Of a DNA stretch of 64,000 nt, positions 26,389-39,608 are shown piece by piece. This DNA is from Methanocella_A sp963792125. Its GTDB lineage: Archaea > Halobacteriota > Methanocellia > Methanocellales > Methanocellaceae. The stretch lies in contig CAWBVA010000012.1 in the NCBI GenBank assembly GCA_963792125.1, forward strand, positions 248,001 to 312,000. The letters are read 5' to 3'. Made by a program: the position numbers and the translations under genes. The first letter of the stretch is position 1. Every line of letters starts with the position of its first letter. The notes beneath the pieces are model-generated. The model was not told where the DNA came from, made no database searches, and saw only the letters and a list, made by a program, of their open reading frames with translations.

Positions 26389-28310
26389 GCACGACGAACT
26401 CCGGTAATATCGATTACGCCGGTAATATCGATTACCGGGCCATCGGGCTAAAGTCCGGCCTCGAGATCCACCAGCAGCTGGCTTCACGGACAAAGCTGTT
26501 CTGCTGCTGTCCGAACGAGATCAGGAAAGCCGAGGAATCGGACTTCCAGTTCTTCCGGTACCTGCGTGCCAGGGAAAGCGAGATGGGCGAAGTGGACCGG
26601 GCGGCGGCCGAGCAGGCCATGACCCGGAAGAAGTTCATCTACAAGGCCTATGACACCACATGTCTCATAGAAAACGACGAGGAGCCCCCGATGCCGCTGA
26701 ATCCGGAGGCGCTCGACATTGCACTGAAGGCATCGGTGCTGTTCAACATGAGGCCGGCGGACGAGGTCTTCACCATGCGGAAGATCGTGGTGGACGGCTC
26801 GAACACCACGGGCTTCCAGCGCACGTGCTTCGTTGCCTCCAACGGGTCTATCGAGACACCGTCCGGTAAAGTGGGCATGGACACGCTGTGCCTGGAGGAA
26901 GACGCCGCCTCGAAGGTAGAGGCGAAGGCCGACGCGACCACATACTCGCTGGACCGGCTGGGCATACCGTTGATCGAAGTCGCTACCGCGCCGGACATCA
27001 AGACGCCGGCACAGGCGAGGGAAGTGGCGCTTGCCATCGGCACGCTACTCCGGTCCCTGAAAGTGAGACGTGGCCTGGGCACCATAAGACAGGACGTGAA
27101 CGTGTCCATCGCTAAAGGTGCCCGGGTGGAGATCAAGGGCGTACAGGCGCTGGACCTCATCGAGCAGGTCGTCGAAAAGGAGGCGCAGAGACAGATCGAG
27201 CTGCTGGCCATCCGTGACGAGCTGCTGGCGAGGAACGTCAAGGTGCAGGACGAGATCGTCGACCTTACCGACCTTTTCAAGGGCACCGAGTCCAAGGTCG
27301 TCAAGAAAGCCCTGTCCGCCGGAGGCGTGATCTACGCGATCAGGCTGCCGGGATTCAAGGGGCTGATCGGACGGGAGATACTGCCTGGCCGGCGTCTCGG
27401 CACCGAGTTCTCGGACCGGGCAAAGCGTGCGGCAGGCGTGGGAGGCATCTTCCACTCAGACGAGCTGCCTAACTACGGTATCACGCAGACAGAGGTCGAT
27501 GCAGTCTTCCAGAAGCTCGGCCTGGCCGGGGACGATGCGTTCGTCCTGGTGGCGGATACTAAGGCTAAATCTAAAACGGCGATGGAGGCAGTCATCCGCA
27601 GGGCCAGGGAGGCGCTAATCGGCGTGCCTGAGGAAACCAGGGGCGCGCAGCCCAACGGCAACTCGGAGTACATGCGGCCGCTGCCCGGCCGGGCGAGGAT
27701 GTACCCGGAGACTGACGTGCCTTCGGTAGTCGTCACCCCGGAGCATATGGCGAAGATAAAACAGGAGATGCCTGAGCTGCTCGGCGAAAAGAAGCAGCGG
27801 TTCATAAAACAGTACGCGCTCAACGAGGAGATGGCCCACGCGCTGGCCTATTCCCCCGAGAACGAGACCTTCGAGGAGCTGGCAAAAGCCTCGGGCAACC
27901 CGACGCTGGTCGCCAGGACAATGCTGGGCACATTGACGGAACTACGCCGGGACGGCGTGCAGACCGAGAACATCACCGAGCACGAGCTGAATGACGTCTT
28001 CAGGCTGGTCAACGAAGGCAAGATCGCAAAGGAGGCAATTCCGTCAGTCCTTAAAGAGACGGCACTGCAGCCCGAAAAAGGCGTCGACGACGCGATCAGG
28101 CGTCTTGGCCTGGGCGGCGTGGGAGAAGAGGAAGTAAGGAAGATCATCGGCGACATCGTCCATGAAAAGCATGACTACGTGAAAGAGAAGGGTGACGCTT
28201 CCATGAGCGGCCTCATGGGCCTGGCAATGTCGAAGCTCAGGGGCAAGGCGGACGGCAAGCTGATCAGCAGGGTCCTGAAGGAAAAGATACAGGAAGAGAT
28301 GAAAAAATAA
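26385..28310 (+). CDS. gatE: Glu-tRNA(Gln) amidotransferase subunit E
   Basis: 641 residues, the normal length for GatE. The N-terminal cradle (GLKSGLEIHQQLASRTKLFCCCPN) is the GatB/E signature. An insert with AspRS-like features (about 260-400, NYGITQTEVDAVFQKLGL) sets GatE apart from GatB. The C-terminal part is the helical/YqeY-like tRNA-binding tail (GDASMSGLMGLAMSKLRGKADGK). It phosphorylates and amidates the misacylated glutamyl group with ammonia from GatD. The N-terminus has a small GNIDYA/GNIDYR duplication before the conserved start of the fold. The 3' end is overlapped convergently by the read-through of the damaged gene at 28264. Confidence 0.95.
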   Translation: MSTTNSGNIDYAGNIDYRAIGLKSGLEIHQQLASRTKLFCCCPNEIRKAEESDFQFFRYLRARESEMGEVDRAAAEQAMTRKKFIYKAYDTTCLIENDEEPPMPLNPEALDIALKASVLFNMRPADEVFTMRKIVVDGSNTTGFQRTCFVASNGSIETPSGKVGMDTLCLEEDAASKVEAKADATTYSLDRLGIPLIEVATAPDIKTPAQAREVALAIGTLLRSLKVRRGLGTIRQDVNVSIAKGARVEIKGVQALDLIEQVVEKEAQRQIELLAIRDELLARNVKVQDEIVDLTDLFKGTESKVVKKALSAGGVIYAIRLPGFKGLIGREILPGRRLGTEFSDRAKRAAGVGGIFHSDELPNYGITQTEVDAVFQKLGLAGDDAFVLVADTKAKSKTAMEAVIRRAREALIGVPEETRGAQPNGNSEYMRPLPGRARMYPETDVPSVVVTPEHMAKIKQEMPELLGEKKQRFIKQYALNEEMAHALAYSPENETFEELAKASGNPTLVARTMLGTLTELRRDGVQTENITEHELNDVFRLVNEGKIAKEAIPSVLKETALQPEKGVDDAIRRLGLGGVGEEEVRKIIGDIVHEKHDYVKEKGDASMSGLMGLAMSKLRGKADGKLISRVLKEKIQEEMKK

Positions 28311-28782
28311 GGCTCACTGTTTCGGGGTAAAGATATCCCCGAATTTTTTTATCCGGTACAGGTCTTTTATCCAGTACAGGGCTATGAGCGTGGCAATCGA
28401 GACGATAATAATGGGTAACGTGCCGACACATCGGTCCGTGATTGATCGCCGACATGGCCGGGAGCGCGATACCGGCCAGGGAAACGAAGAACAAAGTCAG
28501 CCATCCCATGAACTCGGTATTCCAGAGCTTCAATGCCACGTAGGCGCCAAGCGCTATGTACACGATTGCCATGGCTGCGGCGACCTTGAAATCGATACCG
28601 GCATTTTCGGCATTTAGCACAGTATACATGCCGAAAAGCGCTATGGCAAGGAAGAACAGCATGCCGATGAGTTTGCTGGCTATAACTTTCAGCCGGGCGT
28701 TCTTTACTGTGTAGTCCACTCTTTTTCCAGGCTTTGCTTTTCTGACATTGATTTCGCCCAGTTCCTTTTCGAGGTCGTTCAT
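28264..28782 (-). pseudogene. Four-helix membrane protein, copy 1, C-terminal frameshift
   Basis: 172 residues: a charged N-terminus (MNDLEKELGEINVRKAKPGKRVDYTVKN) and four predicted membrane helices, the last distorted. Against copy 2 at 29529-29964, two bases are missing near 28421-28428, after AINHG. From there the frame is wrong and runs past the natural stop into the gatE 3' end. Restoring the two bases gives LMMVGTLPIIIVSIATLIALYW...FTPKQ and a stop at 28314-28316, four bases after gatE ends. No family recognised. Confidence 0.65.
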
Positions 28783-28842
28783 GATCCATAGCGTTCACTA
28801 TCAATAAGGTGACATAATATTAATGAAGGTTACGATAAATAG
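28325..28842. repeat. Direct duplication, copy A
   Basis: About 520 bases carrying the four-helix gene, its leader and promoter are repeated as a direct copy at about 29508-30022. The similarity starts in the 3' untranslated TATCCCCGAATTTTTTTATCC-like segment and ends after GGTTACGATAAA.AGC, 40-60 bases upstream of the start codon. The two copies differ by scattered substitutions and short indels, so the duplication is recent but not brand new. Confidence 0.85.
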
Positions 28843-29507
28843 CTAATGATATTGTTTTGTTAACATTACTAAAATAATTGAATGAAGGGATAGGAACGTT
28901 ATTTGAGAAATATAGATCATAGTATCCTTATCTGACATAACGACCTAACGACCACTACGAGATAATAAGGCTACGCTAGTCATTTCGAAAAATCATGTGT
29001 GATAGTCTGAATGTTGCGTCAGTTGCAGCCTGCTGTATCTAAAGTTCGAGAAAGGCGTATATTTATTGGAAGGTCACCGCAGCCTATTGCGCACATCACA
29101 GGACGTCGTGTATAGACGAAGACTGTTACTTTTTTCACGTTTTCCTGGTCTGTTACTGTTATTTTATGTCTAGACGGTCATGGCACATGGCAGCCCTTGG
29201 TGAGCTTTAAAAACTGTCGAGTGTCCCGGTTACGCATAGCCCTACAAGGCTGCGTCGCTGTGATATAATAGCAATGTGACCCTGTAACGCTCGAAGAGTG
29301 CAAGTGCCAAGAGCGCCGGACTTCATTTGGTAAAATTACAACATACCCCGAGGAGTATATCTAAAAGCTGAAAGTAAATGACTATAATTGTGGTCTCCGA
29401 TACTTCATATCGGTGCTGATACATTAGTAACACATTTCAGCATAATGACTACGATATAGAGCATCGCGAGGAAGCCGTTAAAATATAGGAAGGTTTACCG
29501 TAGCGGG
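28843..29507. other. 665-base spacer without a recognised gene
   Basis: No credible frame, tRNA or CRISPR was found. Composition is mixed, around 43-45% G+C by eye. One hairpin is visible near 29231-29256 (ACGCA..GCC / GGCTGCGT around CTACAA). The stretch separates the two copies of the duplication and may be residue of an insertion or a decayed gene. Confidence 0.4.
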
Positions 29508-30022
29508 CTGAAAATATCCCGAACTTTTTTATCCGTAGAGGTCTTTTATCCAGTACAGGGCTATGATTGTGACAATCGAGACTATAATAATGGGTAACGT
29601 GCCGACCATCATCAGTCCGTGATTGATCGCCGACATGGTCGGGAGCGCGATACCGGCCAGGGAAACGAAGAACAAAGTCAGCCATCCCATGAACTCGGTA
29701 TTCCAGAGCTTCAATGCCACGTAGGCGCCAAGCGCGATATACACGATTGCCAGGGCTGCGGCGACCTTGAAATCGATACCGGCATTTTCGGCATTTAGCA
29801 CAGTATACATGCCGAACAGCGCTATGGCAAGGAAGAACAGCATGCCGATGAGTTTGCTGGCTATCACTTTCAGCCTGGCGTTCTTTACCGTGTAGTCCAC
29901 TCTTTTTCCGGGCTTTGTCTTTTCTGACATTGATTTCGCCCAGTTCTTTTTCGAGGTCGTTCATGATCCATAGCGTTCACTATCAATAAGGTGACATAAT
30001 ATTAATGAAGGTTACGATAAAC
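29508..30022. repeat. Direct duplication, copy B
   Basis: Partner of the copy at 28325-28842, on the same strand, separated from it by about 665 bases. It lies between that spacer and the 5S rRNA gene. Identity extends through the gene's leader, so both copies share the same promoter sequence. Confidence 0.85.
29529..29964 (-). pseudogene. Four-helix membrane protein, copy 2, N-terminal frameshift
   Basis: Near-identical to copy 1 but damaged elsewhere. One extra base near 29920 (AGAAAAGACAAAGCC versus AGAAAAGCAAAGCC) breaks the frame after residue 15. A 133-residue frame that opens at a nearby out-of-phase ATG (29930, MSEKTKPGKRVDY) recovers all four helices. One base is also missing near 29541, so it stops at DLYG instead of continuing DLYRIKKFG. 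The four helices lie about 20-40, 48-68, 70-92 and 98-118 of that frame. It may still be expressed from ATG 29930. Confidence 0.6.
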
Positions 30023-30112
30023 AGCGTATGCTACTTTTTAATTAGTTTATGATAAATAGTGTATACTAATGTGATTTGTAGTATTGTTTAAAAATTTTGG
30101 TTTTGGTTGGGT

Positions 30113-30233
30113 TTGGCGGCTTGGCATGGTTCCCGAGGACTCGCGTACCTGAGTACAGCATGCTACGTGTCTGGGCTTAACTTCCGGGTTCGGAATGGGA
30201 CCGGGTGTCTCCCCAGGGCTATGGCCGCCAAAA
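30113..30233 (-). rRNA. rrf: 5S ribosomal RNA
   Basis: The reverse complement begins GGCGGCCATAGCCC and ends CCAAGCCGCCAAA, closing the terminal helix (GGCGGC / GCCGCC). It contains the conserved CCCGTTC-like loop as CCCATTCCGAACCCGG and the AAGTTAAGCC arm. It is the last gene of the operon on this strand. A T-rich run (TTTTT near 30091-30095 on the coding strand) follows and may terminate transcription. Ends are good to a few bases. Confidence 0.93.
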
Positions 30234-30417
30234 CCAACACATGATAGTGATTGTTCGACTAGTTAACGATACAGTCGTTAGGTCTGGTTTTGCCCTGATT
30301 ATTATTGTGTGTACAATTTTGTTGTCTTTGGATTTCGCTTTGGAATGCAATCGCTTTCGCATTGTCTCTATTCCTAGTATTTGTCTTATGGTCTTTTGGC
30401 GGTTGGGTTGTTAGTGG

Positions 30418-33330
<2,913 letters not shown>

Positions 33331-33713
33331 TAGTCAACAATCCCTATCATGTATTACTACACAATACGAATCGCTTACTCTTAATTCGTCAAATACTTGA
33401 TTAAAGATCCCGACTCTTCATTGCTCTTGCGAGCAGTTAAAGATTCGGCATACTCTGGCATTACATTCCAATTCAGCGTCCAAAGACAATTATGTACACA
33501 GCTTCAACCCCCGGCCTGGGCAAACAAGCGGGGTCAGCTCTTCCCCATCAACATTACTCGATGGGTGCACCAAACATCAACATGATTATTATTGATGAAA
33601 GTTAATATTTGTGATATTATTTCGCGTCCTTTGCGGGCGCGAACTTGTTACAGGCATTGCAAACCATTTAAAGGTTTCGAATGCCCTTTATTTTATCGCT
33701 TTTGTTGCGATAG
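33331..33713 (-). other. Internal transcribed spacer, tRNA-Ala to 23S
   Basis: About 380 bases of A+T-rich spacer. It holds a clear hairpin at 33653-33685 (GGCATT.CAAACC / GGTTT..AATGCC) just downstream of the tRNA on the transcribed strand. Long complementary stretches flanking 23S should form the bulge-helix-bulge processing stem, but I did not fold it. Confidence 0.5.
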
Positions 33714-33786
33714 TGGACTTGTTGGGATTTGAACCCAAGGCCTCCGCCTTGCAAAGGCGGCGCTCTTCCAACTGAGCTACAAGCCC
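33714..33786 (-). tRNA. tRNA-Ala (anticodon UGC) in the rRNA spacer
   Basis: The reverse complement opens GGGCTTGTAGCTCAGTTGG, has anticodon loop CTTTGCAAA (UGC), T-arm GGGTTCAAATCCC and acceptor CAAGTCC plus discriminator A. All seven acceptor pairs form, with one G-U. CCA is not encoded. Alanine tRNA in the 16S-23S spacer is the common euryarchaeal arrangement. Confidence 0.96.
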
Positions 33787-33919
33787 AATGGAGCCCTGCG
33801 GTTTATTTTCCCACAAGTTTCCTATATTTTTGTAATCGTCTGATTGGCTGTTTTTCGACTCCTGGCCGACTATTCCCTGTTACCCTCGTGAAGGGCCGCA
33901 TCCTAAGGATGCGATATGT

Positions 33920-35393
<1,474 letters not shown>

Positions 35394-36110
35394 TACGCAC
35401 ACTAAAATTATACGCAGACACCGAAGTGTCAGATTGACCTACCTGAGTAATTCTTATCTTTAGGGATTTATTATACTACTAAAGGAATACGGTACACCAC
35501 ACACTTACCATAGAATATTACTATGCAATGGCTCGTATGTATTTACACACATATTCATTCGAACTTTCTCAAGCAGATAATTCAATTTCAGAGAATTACC
35601 GGCCAGGAAATATCGAACAACCAACCAAACATCAGATCCACGACCACACCCCACACGGAGAGCGCCCCTCAGATCCTCACTAATATGCCGCAGTCTTAGA
35701 ACAGCCACTCATCCCGTGCTGACGCACTGGGTCTGGGCTGTATGAGCAGACCACGGCTATGATTTTTAACACTTTCCCGAAATTTCTCGGGAATGATATA
35801 TTGGTCCGCCATCGTACTTATATCTTTTCATCGACGACGTTTCCATACGCGTCATTGCAGGCATATGCCACAATGTCGCGCGGGATTATACCTAAGCCAT
35901 CCATCGTATTTAAAGTTTTTCGCCGACGGATGCGAAAGATATAACCAATTGTCATTTTTGATGCCAGCCAATGACAAAACTGGCTGTGCACGCATTTAGC
36001 CAGATACAACGGCCGTGTTGAACAAGTCAACAAAGTCTCGCACCTGCCTCACGCGCGAGACTACAAAAGGCCTCTTTCGTAGATAAAGGTTTCGCCAGGA
36101 AGGGCTCGAT
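35394..36110 (-). promoter_or_regulatory. rRNA operon leader with two similar BRE/TATA elements
   Basis: No gene is supported in these ~717 bases. Reading the minus strand, two promoter-like blocks share the layout BRE, TATA, then TACGATGG: GAAAAACTTTAAATACGATGG near 35903-35924 and GAAAAGATATAAGTACGATGG near 35811-35832. They are about 92 bases apart and look like tandem rRNA promoters. A third weaker candidate (GTATAATAAATCC) lies near 35465-35480, close to 16S. A 6-bp hairpin (TTCCCG / CGGGAA) sits at 35775-35794. Confidence 0.5.
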
Positions 36111-36114
36111 CGAA

Positions 36115-38139
36115 CTACTGGCGTATCCGTTCCCGGCCGCTATGGTGCAGTACGATACGCCGCAGATCAATCAGGGCTGCTTTTATGGCTGCCGCCACGC
36201 TATCGTATAAGCTGCCGCCGTACAGGCACATGCCCTCCATCTGATCACATTCTCCGGGAAGATCATCGGCCTGAAGGCCACAGGCATCATAGCCTGTATC
36301 AGGTATCGCATGGTCGCCGCCCGCCCCGATGATCAGGCCTTTATCCCTGCCGGACACATTGCACTGGAGAGTGAAGCCAAGGCCGTTTCTCCGCAGGCGA
36401 TAGAATGGCATGGCGACGTCCCTGCCGTTGAAGACGCTATGGTAGCCGTCGCCTATCAGCAGGTATTCTTTACCTGTAACCGAGCATTCCCTGGCGCCCA
36501 GGTACGATGTCATGACCGGATAGCCGTAGGCCAGCATCCTGTAGAAGCCATCGCAGACGTCGAGCGCGGCCTCGTCGATCACCCGGAACATGGTGGCTAT
36601 CCCGCAGACGGAGCCTTTTTCGATGAGTCGCGTGCCGTGAATGTAGCTGGAGCAGCAGTTGAGGAAAAAGAAAGGGACGTTACTCTCTTCCGCTTGCGAA
36701 AGGTCGGCATAGCCGTCAGGGCATTTCAGGCCCTGGCGCTCGCAGTGGCCTGCATAGTGCAATACGTCGAAGCCTTCGGAGAAAGTATGCAGCAGGTCGC
36801 TGCGGCCGAGATTTGCCCGGACCTCAACAGAAGCGATCCCGTCGAGCTGTTTCTGGATGATCAGGGACTCCTTCAGCATCGGCGGCTCGTTACAGATGAT
36901 ACACACCTCGGGCATCGCCCGGTCCCGTGAGTATTTCCGGCCGTTCTTCAGTGCGCCGATGCTTGACAGGGCCGCGTCGACCGGGCAGCCGCCGGAGAAC
37001 CAGAGCTGGGACTGCGCGCCGTAAAGTGAGGGGAGCAGGACGGTCTCTGCGGCATCTGTCCCCCCTCTCATAACCGGGACATGTTGCGACTGGTAATCCC
37101 TGACGGACAGCGAGACGACATCCCTTTCGGTAACTGGCGAGCCGGCCGGCGTATATACGGCAGACAGCGATCGCATCAGGTAAGGCATAAGCTCGATGCC
37201 GGATGGCACAGGGTCGACATAGGCGGCGGTATGCCATGTATTAAACGTCCGGCCGGGGGAACGCAGTCCGTCCATATAGAGCCGGAACCGATCCGGCATG
37301 CCCATGAGCATCAGCTCTTCAGGCGCATAGCCAAGGACAGTCTGCACGTCAAAGCCAGCCAGTCGCTTTCCCCTGGCTGCAGTGTACCTTACGGCACAGT
37401 CCGCCTGGAAACACCTGCTCAGCATCCTGCCTGCCCACCGCTCGAACTGGCGGCGGCCTGCCGGCAAATCGACTGTCTCCATGCGCAGGCCGACTGACGG
37501 GCTGTCACCGATGTCGACAGAGGCGCCAAGGTAGAAGGATAGCGGAGCGACTGCATAGAGGTACCGCAGGTCGGGCGGCAGGTGGAAGGCGACTGGGGAG
37601 ACAGCTCTGTCCTGTCTGGTACAGGTGCCTGCAGGCATGAGGCTAACGTCCGGGAGGTCCTGCCTGAAGAACGGATGGCTCCGCCATGGCGATAGCTTAT
37701 CCTGTACAGCGCAAAGCGCGGAAACGCTCCCGAAAAGAGATTCTACGTCATCGCCGGTTGCCACTGTATACCGGTGCTTTCGCTTTACGGCGACGGACGC
37801 AGTTTTGCTGCCCGGGCCCTGTGCAAGCAGTCTTGCTTTCCCGGCTGCGAATTCCAGTACACAGTCGTCTTCGGGCGATATGTACAGGCGGTCGCCCGAT
37901 TCGAGGACGACGGCCTGACGGTTGCCATATACCTGATGTCTGCCGTATCCTGCGCAACGGACTGACTCAATGTCCTCCAGGTCGACAATATATGCCGCCT
38001 GTGCGTTGACGGTCAGTCTGTCTATCGATGTCTCGCTACAATAATCCACGGGGAAGGAAATCCCCGGCTGCCTGCCTGTCGCAATAGCCTGGCAGGCAGT
38101 ACCTGCCTCACATATTCCGGCGCTGCTGTCACTGATCAT
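36115..38139 (-). CDS. CHAT-domain (caspase-like) putative protease, stand-alone
   Basis: 674 residues; ATG 38139 follows GAGGGGG at short spacing. The C-terminal ~250 residues have the CHAT fold layout: FDVLHYAGHCERQGLKCPDG with candidate catalytic His encoded at 36745-36747, then FFFLNCCSSYIHGTRLIEKG with candidate Cys at 36652-36657. After these comes the GSVCGIATMFRVID...GFYRMLAYGYPV segment and a GDGYHSVF end typical of archaeal CHAT proteins. The N-terminal ~400 residues are beta-rich and Arg-rich, with no TPR repeats or known domain. CHAT proteases often act in programmed-death or defence modules after partner activation, but no partner gene is visible nearby. Cytoplasmic; no signal peptide. 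Confidence 0.65.
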   Translation of the reverse strand: MISDSSAGICEAGTACQAIATGRQPGISFPVDYCSETSIDRLTVNAQAAYIVDLEDIESVRCAGYGRHQVYGNRQAVVLESGDRLYISPEDDCVLEFAAGKARLLAQGPGSKTASVAVKRKHRYTVATGDDVESLFGSVSALCAVQDKLSPWRSHPFFRQDLPDVSLMPAGTCTRQDRAVSPVAFHLPPDLRYLYAVAPLSFYLGASVDIGDSPSVGLRMETVDLPAGRRQFERWAGRMLSRCFQADCAVRYTAARGKRLAGFDVQTVLGYAPEELMLMGMPDRFRLYMDGLRSPGRTFNTWHTAAYVDPVPSGIELMPYLMRSLSAVYTPAGSPVTERDVVSLSVRDYQSQHVPVMRGGTDAAETVLLPSLYGAQSQLWFSGGCPVDAALSSIGALKNGRKYSRDRAMPEVCIICNEPPMLKESLIIQKQLDGIASVEVRANLGRSDLLHTFSEGFDVLHYAGHCERQGLKCPDGYADLSQAEESNVPFFFLNCCSSYIHGTRLIEKGSVCGIATMFRVIDEAALDVCDGFYRMLAYGYPVMTSYLGARECSVTGKEYLLIGDGYHSVFNGRDVAMPFYRLRRNGLGFTLQCNVSGRDKGLIIGAGGDHAIPDTGYDACGLQADDLPGECDQMEGMCLYGGSLYDSVAAAIKAALIDLRRIVLHHSGRERIRQ

Positions 38140-38270
38140 AAAGCCCCCTCAACGCAATGCCCGGCATGCCGGACGCTTGCGCAAGGAGTGGAGTAGCGGC
38201 TGAAACCAGATATATGTAATTTTAACTGATCTTAATACAGTCATTTAATCTTAATGACCCTGTATAACAA
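38140..38270. other. Short intergenic region upstream of the CHAT gene
   Basis: It contains TATATGTAATTTTAACTG near 38209-38226 and TTAATCTTAATG near 38246-38257. These could serve as promoter elements for the CHAT gene (minus strand) and as trailer of UPF0146. No gene. Confidence 0.3.
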
Positions 38271-38681
38271 TCAGGGCTGATACAGGTAAAATGAGGCCTG
38301 CTTGTAATTCACGCATCTCGAATGCCGGTAGAACCGGCCCAGGTCGGCGTGCTCCGACGAGAACGGGCGGATGATGAGATCGGCCCCTGCCTTCGAGGCC
38401 ACTTCGGCGATGGAGCCCTGCATGTCAGGAGGCGGCCTGATGGAGTAGACAAGCGCAGCTCCCCGGTAGAGGCTTGCGTCCGGCCGGAAGATGTCGTCCC
38501 TGACGTAACGGATGCCAGGGATGCCAGGGTCTGTAACGTCGGTGCATACGAGGTCGAAGTGCTCCTGCAGCAGCATGGCGACGTCAGGGTGCCTGCCTAC
38601 ACCTACTTCCACCACACGAGCGCCATGGGGATAGTGTAAACAAATGTACTCCGCAAGGCCATCATAACCTATAATGCCCAT
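38271..38681 (-). CDS. UPF0146 family protein (SAM-methyltransferase-like fold)
   Basis: 136 residues from ATG 38681, which has GGAAG five to six bases upstream; a longer in-frame start exists at 38702. The protein has a Rossmann-like glycine motif VVEVGVGRHPDVAMLL, an acidic strand end LVCTDVTDPG, and the family's ALVYSIRPPPDMQ block. UPF0146 is an archaeal family of unknown function shaped like a minimal SAM-dependent methyltransferase. It is transcribed away from the RimI-like gene, with starts about 40 bases apart. Confidence 0.8.
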   Translation of the reverse strand: MGIIGYDGLAEYICLHYPHGARVVEVGVGRHPDVAMLLQEHFDLVCTDVTDPGIPGIRYVRDDIFRPDASLYRGAALVYSIRPPPDMQGSIAEVASKAGADLIIRPFSSEHADLGRFYRHSRCVNYKQASFYLYQP

Positions 38682-38723
38682 GAGCTTCCATATGATGATC
38701 AAAACGGTAAATACTTACGGGTG

Positions 38724-39179
38724 ATGCCGCTGATCAATATCAGGCCGTTCGAGCTAAGCGATTCCCGGGATGTCCTGGAGATAGAGGAAGCCATTTTCAA
38801 CGAGCCGAACCCGCTGCTGTACCAGATGATGGAAAGCCTGCCCTCGGAGGGCTTCATTGTGGCCGAGTGCGAAGGTGTCATCTGCGGCTATCTTGTGGGC
38901 ACCATCTTCATGGACGAGGCACGGGTGCTGCTGCTGGCGGTAAAAGAGAATTACCGGAACAGGAAGATCGGCACGGAGCTGATGAAAACGTTCATCGGCG
39001 CAATCCAGAGCCGGGCCAATATGGTGCGCCTTGAGGTGCGGAGCAACAACCTCGCAGCCCAGACCTTCTATTTCAAGCAGGGCTTCCGGTTCATAGGGAT
39101 AGTGAGCAACTATTACAAGAACGGCGACAGCGCCTACATCATGGTCAAGCCTTTAGACCGGCTAACGCTTTTTCTCTGA
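38724..39179 (+). CDS. rimI: RimI-like GNAT N-acetyltransferase
   Basis: 151 residues. A single GNAT domain with the acetyl-CoA pyrophosphate loop NYRNRKIGTELM (about 80-91) and RLEVRSNNLAAQTFYFKQGF (about 106-125), the region typical of RimI/ARD1-type enzymes that acetylate protein N-termini. Start is ATG 38724 or the adjacent GTG 38721; neither has a good ribosome site. The last 35 bases overlap the end of the UPF0058 gene on the other strand. The substrate cannot be told from sequence; archaeal members usually act on many N-termini. Confidence 0.75.
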   Translation: MPLINIRPFELSDSRDVLEIEEAIFNEPNPLLYQMMESLPSEGFIVAECEGVICGYLVGTIFMDEARVLLLAVKENYRNRKIGTELMKTFIGAIQSRANMVRLEVRSNNLAAQTFYFKQGFRFIGIVSNYYKNGDSAYIMVKPLDRLTLFL

Positions 39180-39429
39180 TGCCCGAGGTTTCGAGACGTT
39201 TTCCTGCCGGGGCGGTACATGTGCCGATGGCCCGGGAAATTTCCTCTCCTAAGATGAAGATCGCCCGCTTGTGGTCGTTTTTGCTGCGGTGCACGTGAGA
39301 CGCGCTGATGCGAAGCGCTACGTAGCCGCTGAAGTCGGTGTCTGCCCGTTCAGCCTCGATGTGCCGTTTCACCTGCGCCAGAACGCTGTGAATGTAAAGT
39401 AGCTCCTCTTTCTGCATTATATCGTCCAT
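39145..39429 (-). CDS. UPF0058 family protein
   Basis: 94 residues. The core MQKEELLYIHSVLAQVKRHIE...ADTDFSGYVALRISASHVHRSKNDHKRAIFILGEEISRAI is characteristic of UPF0058, a small archaeal helical family of unknown role with conserved His and Asp/Glu. ATG 39429 or ATG 39417. A 12-base palindrome AAGTATATACTT about 40 bases upstream (39467-39478) can act as TATA box. It overlaps rimI convergently. Confidence 0.8.
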   Translation of the reverse strand: MDDIMQKEELLYIHSVLAQVKRHIEAERADTDFSGYVALRISASHVHRSKNDHKRAIFILGEEISRAIGTCTAPAGKRLETSGIREKALAGLKA

Positions 39430-39544
39430 GCGCCCCGCAAGGCTGATTATTCTAACAACATATGAAGTATATACTTATTGGTGTGAGAATCGGCTGATAC
39501 CGGCGATATTGCCTGTCCGGTAAATGCCTGCCGCTCTGCAGGTA

Positions 39545-39582
39545 ATAAAAAAAAGAAAGGGCCAGCGAGCGCGCTCGCTGGC
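39545..39582 (-). terminator. Strong hairpin plus T-tract downstream of dnaG
   Basis: A perfect 22-base palindrome (GCCAGCGAGCG / CGCTCGCTGGC) at 39561-39582 is followed on the minus strand by CCTTTCTTTTTTTT. This has the form of an intrinsic terminator for dnaG. Further GCGAGCG/CGCTCG repeats at 39583-39616 extend into the dnaG stop region. Confidence 0.7.
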
Positions 39583-39608
39583 GAGCGAGTGCGCTCGTTA
39601 AACGAGCG

